Assembly: GCA_905221605.1 (NCBI GenBank)
Contig: CAJNDS010002609.1
Span: forward strand, 62,001 to 126,000
Origin: Symbiodinium natans
Taxonomy: Eukaryota > Sar > Dinophyceae > Suessiales > Symbiodiniaceae
Length of the DNA: 64,000 nt
Reading direction: 5' to 3'
In this document: in pieces, positions 23,082-35,299 of the stretch
Layout of the letters: every line of letters begins with the position of its first letter
Position numbering within the stretch: the first letter of the stretch is position 1
The notes under the pieces: model-generated
What the model was told of the DNA's origin: nothing
Database searches by the model: none
What the model saw: the letters and a program-made list of their open reading frames with translations, nothing else
Translations under genes and position numbers: made by a program

Positions 23082-24999
23082 CTTGGGCTCAACCGCGCCG
23101 CTGTCGCTTGCATGTTACACTGCACATGACTCTTCTCCTTCTGGAACTCTACGAAGGGTGCGCCCTTATCGCGATTGCCTTGTCCCGGATCAAGTCTCAA
23201 GCTGGCACCCCCACTTCCCCCATTGCCGGATACTGCCGACAGAGTCGCCGCGGGCTTGGCGACACATGATGACAAAAAGCACGACGCACCCTCGCAATCA
23301 CTTCTTGCAAGATACTTTTGGGCCGTGCCTGATACCACCTTTCTAGGTTGAGTACGCGCGTGCAGTTGCCATCGCTTGCTACTCCCCACTCTTGTTCTTC
23401 CGGGCTGTTTTTGTTCATGTTGTCGTGTCTTCCTTTCGTGCATGTACCACCTGCACCCATGCCAGCCAAGCCACAGCGGAGCATGATCTGTCGAGGGAGT
23501 GTGCCATCTCCTGAAACAGCGATCAAGTCGCAACTGCGAGAGTCTGCAGATGTCTGCGGAATGTATCCCGGGCATGCCTGAAGTAGAGCCGCTGGAGTCG
23601 CAGGCTTCACTTCCACCCACTTGCCTCGCAGAGAGCTCTCTCACGAACCCCGCGGCAGCTCAAGAGGGGCAGTCGGAGCCAGGCACAACCATCGCTCTTC
23701 ACTCTTTCTCGCGAGGTCCGGTGCCGCCAGTTGCCAGCACGAAAATTGCGCCACGGTGCGTCAGAAATATCGTAGAGGGCCCTCTTTGTACCTTTCCCAC
23801 CGAGCTACGCGGGGCCTCTGGACTTGGTTGGGGAAGGAATGCGACATAATGCGACATGACGCGAATGTGAGCCCGACATCTTGAGGACTTGCCAGACATT
23901 TCCCGGCTTGGAAGCTGGAAGCCCTGATGTTGCGACGTTGCAGATGCGCAGCTATCGTTGACTCCCAGCTCCGAACTCAAGGTATGTACAGATCGGGTCA
24001 CAAGCTCATTAACAAGGGGTGTGCAGCGCATTGCCCCTTACTTCTCATACTCCCAGTTGTCCTGGCAGCTTCTGAATGTTGACCTCCCTCTCGCGCTCTT
24101 TCAGTCTCTACTCAATGCTCGGGCAATTTGAAGGCCGACTGGGTCCGGGACCCTCCGGTAAACCTGAGCCCCGCACCCAAAAGTGCAAGCGGAGGCAAGA
24201 GGTCAGAAGCAAAAGGCGACAAGGCACAAGAAGGCACAAGAAGGCGCAAGAAGCAAAGCCTTGACTAGGTGGTTCAGAAAGTGCGGGGAGTCCATGCCTC
24301 AAAGAAATTGCGAGCAACTTCGCCAACTGGACTTCGTCTCCCTCCCCTCTCGACGTTCCGCTTGGCGGCAGGCACAGGGCTTGGAGTTCACACTCCGTGA
24401 CACGTCCCTCCTCGAGCTCTCTCTCGAACTTAAGCACCTGGAGTGAGCAGTGCGCAGATGATTTTACATCATGTGAGATTTGATGATGAATGATGACGGT
24501 CCGGGCTTCGTTGTCTGTGGGTTGACACTGGACAAACACTGCTCCTATGACTCGCACAACTCGCTACTTCTCGCCTGAACGTTGGAAGACTTCACCAGGT
24601 GCCGGAGCTGCAAGCCCTTCGAGGCCGAAGCCATGTCGAGCCATGTCGAACCATGAACGACCAGGTCTTCCGTTCAGACGTTTGAAATTGTCAATGGCAA
24701 CATTGCAAGCTCGAGGCTTACGCCCACGAGCCGTTACTAGACGCTGCCGACCACGTTCCACCCACGAAATCACACTGCCCCGTTTGCACCGACCTGGACC
24801 ACAATGCTCTAAAAGGGGTCTGGCTGCCTGGAAGTGGTGCTCTTCGCAGGCCTCGCGACCGACCTCGCAATCTGGCTATGAAGCTTGGCTGAACTCTCGA
24901 GCGGCAAAGAATCCGTCTTCGCGAGTCTCAGTCTGAGCTTCGCCTAGACTGGACATGTTCGTCCTTTTTGAGCCCCCTTCGGGCATCCTTCGGGCATCC

Positions 25000-25782
25000 T
25001 TCGGGCCTTCACCGAGTCTCAGCTCCTCAGCTCCTGGCCTCGGCAAACATGGCGATGGCCTCGAGGCCCGGCATGACCTTCGCCGTTATCCCGCGGAATC
25101 CGTTCCACAAGCCATGCAATCACATGCCCCTCGCTTCCCCTCCTGCTGCTTGTCGGGATGCTCGGACCAGGGAAATGCGAGCTCTCCATCGGTGTCCTGA
25201 CAACTCTCACATGCTCTGTCTCCACTCTTTTGCACTCCCTCGTGGCGCAGCGCACGGCGCCAAAAAAGGCGTCGGGCCCAGCCGGCCTTCAGGGCCTGGT
25301 AGGCATCCTTGATCCTCTGAAGGAATGCGAAACACACGGCGCCGAACGCATCACGGAACACCGGAACACGTCACGGAACACAGTGTGCCACGGGACCACG
25401 AGCAACTCTGGTCCTTTGAAATCGGTCAGTCGCAGCATCTGGGTCATCCTGGTTCTTGTCCTCGGTGCAGGGCTCATCAAGGCTCCATACACACGTGGAC
25501 TTGCAGAAAAGCCACAGGCGGGACTTAGCCGAGCACAGGATGGTGCTTCAAGGACAACGCTTTGTACTGTCGCTTGATGTCCTGACCCATCCATTGCTGG
25601 CGGTGACATGTGGTGACATGTGGTGACATGTGGTGACCGGGGTGGCGAGGGCTGCTGTGCCCGGCTCTGCTTGGCTGCACAGCCTGCTGCGAAGCGTTGT
25701 CCGCCAGCTCGAGGGCTTCGAACGCTTCCGTCGGGTGCTGGCCTAGGCACCCGATGTCCAAGTGCGATTGCCACGCGCGCAT
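25000..25782 (-). CDS. J-domain (DnaJ/HSP40-type) co-chaperone
   Basis: J-domains stimulate the ATPase of Hsp70 through the HPD motif. A complete J-domain is spread over four minus-strand exons: 25684-25782 (ATG, then helix I around TEAFEALELADNASQQ), 25537-25581 (helix II, DIKRQYKALSLKHHP), about 25414-25460 (DKNQDDPDAATDRFQ) and 25287-25315 (helix IV, RIKDAYQAL). The HPD motif is cut by an intron between Pro and Asp and restored on splicing. Exon 5 starts at 25196 (DTDGELAFPWSEHPDKQQ) and a sixth near 25036-25077 has MPGLEAIAMFAEA. Donors are GT and GC or GA. Intron 1 holds an 11-bp tandem repeat (25601-25638). The 3' end probably lies below 25 kb but was not resolved. No Cys-rich or C-terminal DnaJ region is visible, so it is DNAJC-like. 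Confidence 0.8.
25601..25638. repeat. Short tandem repeat in intron 1 of the J-domain gene
   Basis: Three and a half copies of an 11-bp unit (gacatgtggtg) lie between J-domain exons 1 and 2. Confidence 0.85.
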
Positions 25783-27124
25783 CTGCGCAGGCTACATGTC
25801 CATGCTGAGTCCTCTACATACTGAGATCATCACTTTGCTCTCGGCCTGACATAACTCGTGCGTGATGCTCCCATTGTGTTCTTACGGTGTTCCATGGTAT
25901 TCCGTGGCGCTCCTGCTCCCATTCAAAGTTCAGCTTCACAGCAGCTCTCTGCTTCTTGCCCCCATCTTTGGCCTCTGAAAAGCTCGGTGCAGAAGCTCAT
26001 AGGAACCCCATTTCCCTTCTGGGACCGTGGGGGGGGGGGGGGGGGGGGGAAGGTGTTGGGGACACAGCAGCAAGAAATTTTGCAGCACAGCGCTCTTCGG
26101 GCCTTCGCTTTGGGCTTGGCAAAGGGGCACGCTCCCTGCAACGCAGCGGCACTCGCAGCAGGGCAGCCAACATCAGCCAACCCTCATCGCTCTGCGTTGC
26201 TTTGCGTTGCTCGGCCTGCAGCGTCGACAGGCCGCTAATGGGACAGATCCGCACCTCATCGAAAGGCCTGGCACAATCACGGAGCTGCGAACATCTGTGT
26301 AGTGCATTCGGCCTGCACCCGCCGGCTGCACACTGAAGCATCAGCTTCCTCTGCAGGTTCAGAAAAAATCTCAAGAACGCGGAAAAATGCAAAAACCAGA
26401 AAGCTGTACACTCGTGACCCCCCATGGACCCTCGTGCCTTGGCCGCATCGTTGCGTACAGAGCTTGGCAAAGCTTCCTTTCGTTTCGCACAAAGGACTGG
26501 GACGCACTGGGACCTTCAAGTGCCTTCAAGTGCAGCAGTGCCTCCTGTAGTGATCTGTCTGCCGAGACGCCCGGCAGGTCCTGGACTCGCTTCCGAACTC
26601 AACCGGAGGCTGGGTGGCGTGACAGGCCCTCGTCAGGAAACAACAATGGCAAGTCTGAGCCTGGTGGCTGTCGTCGCTGTATGTTGCAGACCTGGCACAC
26701 AGCTGAAAGCTTTGGGGCACGGAACGTACTGCGGACAATGACGCTGACATGCTGAAACTGCCTGCAGTACGCACGGCAGGCTTGAAGCAAAAATGTCATC
26801 GCCAGCCCACGGCAGCCAACCGGAAATGGGATGATAATGGCTTGAGGGTGGCTACAGTTACAACTGTTCCAGTTCAAGCTGGGAGCTTTTCAAGCATGGA
26901 AGATTATGGAATACAGTTGCTTTTGAAGCATTTAGAAACAAATCTGTTTTGAAGGAGTGTTGGAGCCGATGTAAATGAGAGGAGAGACATACGAAGGTCA
27001 TGTCTCCAGCCAGGGGCGGCAGCATATGGCGGCGCAGCATGCTCTGCATCCACATGCGGCAACCGTAAGAAGCACAGGTGACATCAGATGCACAAAAGAG
27101 TTGCTCTAACTAGAGTCACGAAGA

Positions 27125-29382
27125 ACCTCCAAGCCAGTGATCGGAAAAGTCCATCAGCACTGCCTGAATCTTGACTTGCTGGCGCACAACGGCAAGCTGC
27201 TGCGCAGTTTCACGTGGCCTGTGCCGCTTGGGCCCCTTGAGGGCCATTGCCAAAGCGCACGAAGCCAAACCCTCGAGAGCGTCGAGTGCGGCGGTCCACC
27301 ATCACAACCTTTTCGCTGTCACTTCGGAAGCGGCCAAAATGGACCAAAAGCGACTCCAACAAGGTCCCTGAACCGAGCAGCAGCGTCCGCCACAGAACCA
27401 TAGGCACCGAAATACTCACGCAGTGCTTCGGTTGTGACGTCCTGGTGGCAAGGGAGCCCTCAGGTTGCTTCAATGGGCGCAAGAGAGCGGGCACAAGGTA
27501 GAAAAGCGTCCTGTGGGAGACCGCCAACGAAGATCTTGTTTGAGCTTCTCTCCTCCGCAACTGGTATTCCATGCTACTTCGTGGTCCCACTGCGCTAGAA
27601 TCACGGACGGTCGGGCAGGCATCGTCATTGCAACATTGAGGCTGCCCGCATTTCAAGCGTGAGCTGGTGACTGAAAGTTGGAGAGCTCCCGTGAACGATC
27701 TGAGGTTGCCTGCTGTTCTTGACCTTGCACACTAGAAGTCAGCGGCGCATTACCTGAAAACGAGCTGCTGCGACACGAGAATCACCAAAGCCCCCACAGA
27801 CTCCTACTTGTTAAAGCAGCACTTTTTCAGGTCCCTCCAGTTCGGAATCTAGTACCAATAGGCTAGCCCGGACCGACACGACACTGATTGCGATGCATTG
27901 CGGTGCTTCCTTGTCAGTCGAGAGGTTCGTAATGGGTCCATGCCGAGCTTTATGAGCATCTCCGAATTGTGACCCAGCGATTACAGAACTAAATCTTCAC
28001 CGGACTGTGCCAGCCAGCATCACTCGAGGCATCTGGTCTGAAGCCCTGCTTCAAGAGCACAGCCGGTGCACAGCCGGGGAAACATGGAGGAATCCTGGGA
28101 GGAAGAAATCCGGGGAGAAAACCCTGGAAGAATCCGAAGACCTTCAGAGATCTTCACTGCAGAGCAGAGCTGCTGCTGCCATCACGTGGAAACTGTCCTG
28201 GACGCGCTCTCCAGGAACAGCTCGCTTTACCTCGGCAGGGCTCAGGCAGTTGAAGCACACAGAGCAGGCGAATGCTTCCGAGCTCTGTCTCTTCCATGAA
28301 CGCTGCACATATGATGCCAGGCCACGTCGACAAGACGCCCATCCAGCCACTGTGGCTCCGAAAGGGCATTCACCTTCCGCCCAAAGGATGTGTGTGTGTG
28401 TGTGCGCGCGTTGCAGAGTCATTCGTATTCATTCTCATCGTATTGAAAAACCTATATTTTTGGATCTAGCCGTGGAGCATCCTGGAGCCGCAACCTTCGA
28501 CTCCCCAAATAGACTTCAGACACAAGCTGAGTCAGCACCAAGACGCAGCTGCCACGATGGAGTTGAAGGTCACGAACCCGAAGCCTAGACATGCCATCAC
28601 GTCGGACAAAACGTGGGACACACGCCCATTCTGCGATTCTGCTACAGTGCTTTTGCTTCAATCTGCGAATGCATTTCAAAACAGACCTCCCAAAACAACA
28701 TGCTTCAGCTCTTGTTCCATGTTGTTCCCTTGAGTCCTGGTGGAGTTTCCAGAGCTTCCGGGGCATGAACTGCTTTGCTTGCGTATCGCTATCCTGCACA
28801 GCTTCCTTGGCTTTCCGCATCCTGACGTTGAATGATTCTGAATGATGTTGCTCTTGTCTTCGTGTCTCCTTGTGCATCCCTGTGTGCGAAAAAGAGGGCA
28901 GCTGTAGTAATGAGGGGAGGTGCGTGACACAAAGCGCTAGCTAGTTGCGTAAACGACTCGGTACAGCGGAGCTTGCAAGCAGGAGTTGACGCAGCCCAAC
29001 ACCATCTCAACGCAACGCCTCTCGCTTTGCCATCTCTGGACATGACAACCTGCCGCGACTGCAGTCCCAAGGTGATTTTCAGGAGACCAGCTTGGCAAAA
29101 CTTGGCTTCGGTCTGGAATGTCCAGGTCCAGTTGTCTGCGCACGCTATCACTGCACCGTAAGGCCGCCACTGCATCGATGACATGCCCGTACTTGGCGAA
29201 GTGTCTATGCAGTGCCTGTCAAGGTTCGAAGCACAAAAAGCAACGGAGGGAGGCACTCGCCCTCAACAGCAAAACGCTGTCACAGAGGTTGCATCTTCAA
29301 AGTGTTCGAGTACATGATACAACAGCCTCGGTGCATGTCTGCGCCGAGATGCCACCGATGAAAAGCTTGCAGGGTCCTGCGC
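27125..29382 (-). CDS. hnRNP-like RNA-binding protein with two RRMs
   Basis: Exons on the minus strand rebuild two RNA-recognition motifs like those of hnRNP A/B, Musashi and DAZAP proteins. RRM1: RNP2 CKLFIGGIS (29327-29382), helix 1 ALHRHFAKYGHVIDA (29171-29215), VVMSRDGKAR (29019-29049), RNP1 GFGFVTF (5' edge 28584), and the end VKRAVPGE (about 28207-28230). RRM2: RNP2 KIFVGGLPQ (27511-27540), DVTTEALREYFGAYGSVADA (about 27380-27441), VVMVDRRTRRSRGFGFVRF (about 27247-27308), and DFSDHWLGG (about 27125-27165). The aromatic residues of both RNP motifs are kept. Such proteins bind single-stranded RNA in splicing, export or translation control. Several introns have the same word at both ends (AGGC, AGGACG). 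Start, stop and the RRM1 tail exon are unresolved. The distance between the motifs leaves a small chance of two genes. Confidence 0.82.
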
Positions 29383-30084
29383 CGATCAACAATCCTGACA
29401 ATCCTTGCATCCTGTTGCCACAATCAGCCGCAACATGTGATGCATGCCTGGCTCCATTGGGCTGGCAGAACCGATTCCCTGCAAAAAAGGCAGTCAACAG
29501 GAAACGAGACGCTCACAGTGTGCTTTGACAAAGCTCTGCAGTGCAAACTGCCGACGCTTCTGCTGCTTCTGCTGTTTTTGCATCGCGATGGCAGGTGTGG
29601 CAATCTAATCGTAGGTTGGTCAAGTCCCCACGCTTCGATGAAGACATTCTACAGAGCATGAAAATGATGAAGATGCAAACTTTAGAAGCATGCTAGAAAT
29701 ATGGTGGTATGGCGATTGTTCCGTGCTTTGCCACACTGGGGTCTTGAGCTTGCCTGAATAGAAGGCAGCTTCAAAAAGGACGGGTGCAAATGGACAGCCA
29801 TGGACAGCCCGTACATTCCCTCTGGCTACCCTGTCAAAAGTCGCTCGTCGGAAATATCAGAGCTGAAGCGCAGGCCCTCTCTGCCTGCGCTTCAATCCGC
29901 TGCCTGTGTTTGGCAAGACAAGATCCGTTGACTCCGTAGACAAGATCCACGGTGTGTAAACGTGTCACACTTGCTGACACTTTAGCCCTTGAGCTGGTAT
30001 CGAATGCAATTACACTGAACACTAGCGGCACTAACGTAACAGGTGCTATGCAGGGCGCACACCGACAACTTCAAGGATCCAGCG

Positions 30085-30324
30085 TTAGCGCAAATTTGGT
30101 GCAACTTTGCCCAATGCCTTACATCTCGTGGCAGGAACTGGAAAATGCTGTAGCAGATGTTGGCTCCACATCAATTGCTGGTCACGGTTTTGCCGAGCAC
30201 CGAGCACCATTAACAGCTCATGCTTTCCACCCGTACAAAAGGTTGCAATTGACACAGGCTTCTCTGCATACTGCTGAAATACTTCGGCTTCAGCAGATCT
30301 TATGCACAGCAAATCAGAATTCAA
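30085..30324 (-). CDS. Unidentified exon upstream of the RRM gene
   Basis: The minus strand is open and protein-like: EAEVFQQYAEKPVSIATF followed by CTGGKHELLMVLGARQNRDQ. No family is recognised. It is in the same direction as the RRM gene and about 0.7 kb upstream of its first recognised exon, so it could be a 5' exon of that gene or a separate one. Confidence 0.3.
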   Translation of the reverse strand: MNSDLLCIRSAEAEVFQQYAEKPVSIATFCTGGKHELLMVLGARQNRDQQLMWSQHLLQHFPVPATRCKALGKVAPNLR

Positions 30325-30699
30325 GCCCCCAGGACTCTTGTGGAACGATCGCCTCGAAGCGCGCGTGCACTAGCCAAGGCAGGGCCTTGACTTAAGTACT
30401 TTACCTGTCAAGCCCAGTTTTGTCTGCTTGCAGGTCTGGGCTTCACTGTGCTTCACTGCGTGCGCGCCAGCTGAACGGCTCGTGCTGCCCTTGCGAGGAC
30501 AGACACCTCATGCTGCGTCTCGTGCCTCTCTTGTGAACTGTTGGCAAGATGCAACGAAGGCTATGCACGTGGCACCGACACCGGGGAGCGAACACGCGCG
30601 ACTCCGGCCAGCATGCAAGGAGAGCGCACCTGTTGTCCCGGCACCTAAGGCATTGCAACTCGCAGTGTGCTGAGATGTGCTGAACCAGCTGAGGCTCTG

Positions 30700-31600
30700 G
30701 CAACACAGGGAGGCGCCCAGCCAAGCTTCAAGACCTACGCAAGGCCCACAACATGTGCCGAAAAACTTCTCTCGGAGCATAGACATTTAACAGACATGCC
30801 GCAGGCATTCGACAATTTCGAGACCGGGCCTGAGCTTTCGTCTCGGCATCGCTTTGAGGCGAGCAGATCCAATGGCCACCTCCCCGGCACTGGACATGTC
30901 AGGACATGGCTGAACACAGCTTCAACAAGCAGCAGTCCAAACTCCGTCCACCTTTACAAGCCAGTACACACCTGTACAGCCTGTGCTTAGAGGCGGGCGG
31001 GCGGTGCCATCAGGCCCGGCGGAGCTCACCAGCTTCTTCCAGGACTCATGGTCCTCAGCTAAATTTGGACGAGACTGGCCTCAGCAGTGACTGACAGGCA
31101 TCACCGCGCCTGGGCAATCAACTTCAACGCACCTGAGTGGGGACTGACTGCACAAGTGCCGAGTGTTTCGAGCTGGCAACGTAGGTGGAGAACGGTTGGC
31201 ATCGTGAATCTCACGATGAAGTTTAGCGTTTCCTTTGCCACCACCACTCTTTAGCCTGAGGAGGAGCAGGAATGGCTGGAGCTGTCGCGCAGCATTGGTA
31301 AGACTGCAGTTAGGATCGCTTAAGATTCACAAGCTGCGAAAGAAGCTTCAGACATGCTCCTGGCATGTGCAGGGCCAAGGAACTCGTCCATCCAGGTCCA
31401 GCAAGACTGGATGCGCCCTGGCCTGTGAAAGAACAGCGCCGTTTTCTAAGGAAGTTGTAACGAACCTGTGTTAGTTCCTGTGAAGAGAGGCAAGAGAGGC
31501 TCTCGGATTCTGAGCCCTCAGCGAGATCCGCTCTACATCTTCAATTGTGTAGGCATTGGCGAGGGCACTCTTCCTCAAAACAGCTTCGGTCTCCAGCAAT
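30700..31600. other. Spacer
   Basis: Nothing recognisable on either strand. Short open frames only. Confidence 0.4.
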
Positions 31601-31611
31601 GGCTCATCCTC

Positions 31612-31912
31612 TGTCGCTCGCTAGCTCTCTCGCTCGCTCGCTCTCTCGCTCTCTCGCTCTCGCGCTCTCGCGCTCTCTCGCTCTCTCGCTCTCTCGCTCT
31701 CTTTCTTTTCTTTCTTGGGGGCATGAGGGCCCGAGGACCCCCGCGGGAGAGAGCTCTCTCGCTCTCTCTCTTGCATGATGGCATGAGGACCGCGCGGGTT
31801 CGCTGTTACTGTGAGTCTATTATTCCTTCTGTTCACCCACCCACACCATTAGACCTCACCGACATCTCTCCCTCTCTCCTCTCTCTCTCGCCCTCTCTCT
31901 CTCTCTCTCTGG
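31612..31912. repeat. Pyrimidine-rich CTCTCGCT low-complexity block
   Basis: Runs of ctctcgct and ctct repeats, densest at 31612-31705 and again at 31745-31770 and 31865-31912. The serine/leucine/arginine open frames seen here are artefacts of the repeat. Confidence 0.9.
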
Positions 31913-32196
31913 GCGTGCGGCGAGTCCACATTCACAACCATCACCTTCCAGTCGGCTTGGCCTGCCAGCATTGGATTCTCGAGTGGAAGCAGATGCTAAG
32001 GGCAGCGAACAGCAGCGAACAGTGTGCGACCAGTGTGGGGTTAGGGGGCCTTCGTCGATGAGGCAGACGGCACCGAGGACACGGCAGCGAACAACCGTGC
32101 CAACCTGGGAACAAAAAAGCAGATCCAAGGCACAAAAGGCACAAGACCACGCAAGACCCTTGTTGGCCTCTGTGGGAGTGTCCGAAAGATCAATCC

Positions 32197-32207
32197 TGAG
32201 CCAAAAT
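32197..32207 (-). other. Possible relict spliced-leader sequence
   Basis: The minus strand reads attttggctca, matching 11 of the last 13 bases of the dinoflagellate spliced leader, then diverges. A chance match cannot be excluded. Just upstream on the same strand, 32230-32330, a coding-like stretch (LYEQADELYQAPGDDDP) ends with a stop. Confidence 0.3.
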
Positions 32208-33219
32208 CTTGATCTTGGTCTTATTGGTCATCACCTTTATGCAGCCCCCCCAAGCAGGAACAGCTCGGTGCCAGGCACATCCAATGGATCATCATCGCCG
32301 GGAGCTTGGTACAACTCATCGGCCTGTTCATACAATCCATACCTTCAGCCAACTCTGACGTGCTCCACCCCTCTCCGCTCCTTCTCGGGATCCCGATACG
32401 TCTGCGGGAAGCAACCGTAATTGAACGGGACCGGTTTCCCTCAGCATAAAATCGCTGCCCACCAGAAAGAGGCACTTTGCTCCACGCGGCTCTGTGCAAC
32501 CTGGGACTTTGGCCGAAGGCCGCCAGCTTCTTTGAGCCCTTTAAATCCTGGGCGCGCAGGGCGCGCAATGGGCGAAAAATAGGAAAAAGGCGACTCTCTC
32601 TCGAGAAGAAAAACAGAAAGGCAGCCCCATCATTGCCTCCTCAATCGCATTGTTAGGAGCATCGGGCCTAACAAGAGCGGCTCTCGCACGGCGACGAGAT
32701 GCTACAGAAGAGGTGCTACAGAAGAGGTGCGCATTTATTTGCCCCTGAGTTTCCGAGAACCTGGCTGCACTTCGTACTTTCGCAGAGTGCCCATGGGCAT
32801 TTCATTCACCTGAACTCCCCAGCTTCTTCCCAGCTCAGCTCCTCCACCCACATGCTCGGAAGGCAACGGGGGACATCTGGGGTGCGCACATAGCGTAACA
32901 AAGCAGTAGGCTCGTCCAGCCATGATTTGACCTTGAGGAAGTGCCGGGACTCTTAAGAAAGCAAAAGAACATGAGTGTGGTCCGGATTTCTGCGATTCAG
33001 GCTTTCTGCTGTAGAAACGAGCACCGAAACTTTGGATCGGCTGTCTTTGAACATTGTGGTGTTTCGGGGCTCAGCACCAAAAGAAACATATCAGAAAACC
33101 AGTATCGATCTTCGCAATTATCTTTGCCTTGGGTGGGAGCCAGCCGAACCAGCCAGCCAGCCAAACGACTCCACCAGAAGAGGATGTTCAGAAAACTTAC
33201 GCTGGCATTCTCAACCCGA

Positions 33220-33428
33220 ATTCCCCACTTCCTTTTGGTTTCGGCAGAAGCCAGAACGTGCGCTAGGTAGCGATGGCACATGATGCCAGCGAGAGCTGTA
33301 TTCCACATCTTCATGTGAATGTGATATGGGCCCACGGCATAAAGATCGACATCGTGCCACAAAGATGGCTCATCGTCGGGGGTGCTGTGGGTCTCCTCGA
33401 AAGTACACACAACGTAGCATAGCACCAA
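33220..33428 (-). CDS. Unidentified exon
   Basis: A minus-strand stretch with protein-like composition contains VDLYAVGPYHIHMKMWNTAL and CHRYLAHVLASAETKRKWGI. No family match and no flanking exon located. Confidence 0.3.
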
Positions 33429-34179
33429 GCTTCAGACGCGAACGCAATGAAAGCAACCTTCCACAAAGCTACCGCCTCAGCTGCAGCTGGTGCTTCTGCA
33501 GCAGTCCACCTGACAGAAAGATGCTTGGAAGCATGGTCAAGCTTGCTGCTTGTAACTTTGTCTTTTAAAGCATTTTCTGAGTCTGATTATCACTTACTTC
33601 TTAGTGCTTTTTGCCAAGACACGGCCCAGACAGTTGCCGATCGAACAAGAACGGCTGGGTGACCTCAAAACAAGATGACAGGGTCAGCACGACTGAACAA
33701 AAAGCTGCACCTAACTGGATCTGCACAGCTGACAACACCTAGAAACCTACACAAAATCATGAGGGACAGCTGTATATCTGTCACGATTGTCACTACCTGA
33801 GAAAGTGGTTGTGTATGCGCTACTCGGGCAACAGGGGAGCCAGAACCATGCAGAGTCATTATACCATCGCATCAGATTGCAGTGGGGGACGCGAGGCCAC
33901 GGCATCGGGGGACTTTGCGAAAGTCGCTCGGCGCTGGGTCGCTCCACCTGCTTCAGGGAGGTTCACGGAGCTGCCGCATGTCATACCGTGCATGTTGAAA
34001 TCTAAGGCTCGGAGTACCCATTCAGCATAGCGCGACCGAGATCACAGTTCTCTTGTCTCCGGCGAGAAATTCGACGACTGAAGCACCCTTTATCTGAGCA
34101 CAGAAACCTAGCCAGGGGGACGAAGTATAGTGAAGAGAGTCAAAGAAGGCGGCGAAGGGTGAGACAGAACTTGAACTGG

Positions 34180-35270
34180 TCTACGTTTAAGCAATGGTCG
34201 AGGAAATATTTTAACCTTTTTCTTGCTGCGTTTTAACCCTTTTTTTGGGGGGGCGGCTCCCTATTGCAATATAGAGGAAATCCAAGAAAGTAAATGCTCT
34301 CATTAAAATATCAAGGAAACTTAGGGTTTTGTCCGTCAAAGGTAGGGTTTATACCATTGAAATAAAGGTTATCCATTGAAGGCGGGGAAAGAGGGCTTGC
34401 CTATTCAATAAACAGAGAAACTAGAGGTTGTACTACGAACAGAGAGAGAGGACAAAGAGGTGTCTGCCATTTTAAAAAAAATAAGGAAAAAGAGCAGAGG
34501 GCTTCTAAAAGAGAAAGACGCAGAGAGGTTTGCTTCTTTCTTACGTAACAAATTTAGGGCTTACCTTGTTGAACTTGCACGAACGAACGGCACCGGGGGC
34601 GGGCTCAACCCCACCCCCACTGAGAGACCTGACGCAGCGGACGAGGGGTTAGGAGCTAAGTTACGGAACCCGCAAGCCCAAAAACCCTGACTTAACCCCT
34701 TAAGCCCGAAACCCTGAACCCCTTGGTCTATGCTTTGAAGGTTGGGCGCAACCCCCCCCCCATTTGCAAACACGATTCTCGCATGATGGGTTTCCATGTA
34801 TGCCTACGGCATATGCTTCGAAGCAAGCTTGCATGGCCAACAAAAAAAGCAGGGGGTTGGGGGGACTCACATATGGGGGTTTCCGAAAACGTATGCATAT
34901 GTTTTGAAGCAAGAATGGCTTTCTTTCTTTCCTTCTTTCTGTTTTTTTCTGTTTAATTTGTTTATTTCCTTATTTCGGGCAGCTCAGTCTTTCTCGACAA
35001 TACCCGATTTGGCTATGTAGTTGGGGCACCGGCCCAACACTTTATGCTACCCCCCTCCCTCGCCCCCCCCCCCCCCCCCCCCCCCCCCAGATTCCGAACT
35101 TTGGGATTTGGAGCGGTCAACGACCCGCGGCCCAAACTGCGTGCATGCACATTTTTCAAAGCAATTTGGAGCTGCTTTGAAACAACGATTTTCTCCTTAA
35201 CAAACCCGCCGACATACGAAAACACTTGCAAGCAAGGGACAAAACTTTGCCACATAGTCTGACCCGTGTC
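34180..35270. other. AT-rich spacer with telomere-like words
   Basis: Contains degenerate ttagggtttt and agggttta words near 34320-34350, ccctgaacccc words near 34690-34720, a T-rich run near 34918-34960 and a poly-C run (35063-35088). Nothing gene-like. Confidence 0.5.
35063..35088 (+). repeat. Poly-C homopolymer
   Basis: About 26 consecutive C on the plus strand. Exact length may be uncertain in any assembly. Confidence 0.9.
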
Positions 35271-35299
35271 CTGATCCTGACTGTCTTTGTGCCAGAGAA

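Noticed and set aside
31468-32061. 197-codon Ser/Leu-rich frame
   Set aside because: It is produced by the CTCTCGCT low-complexity block.
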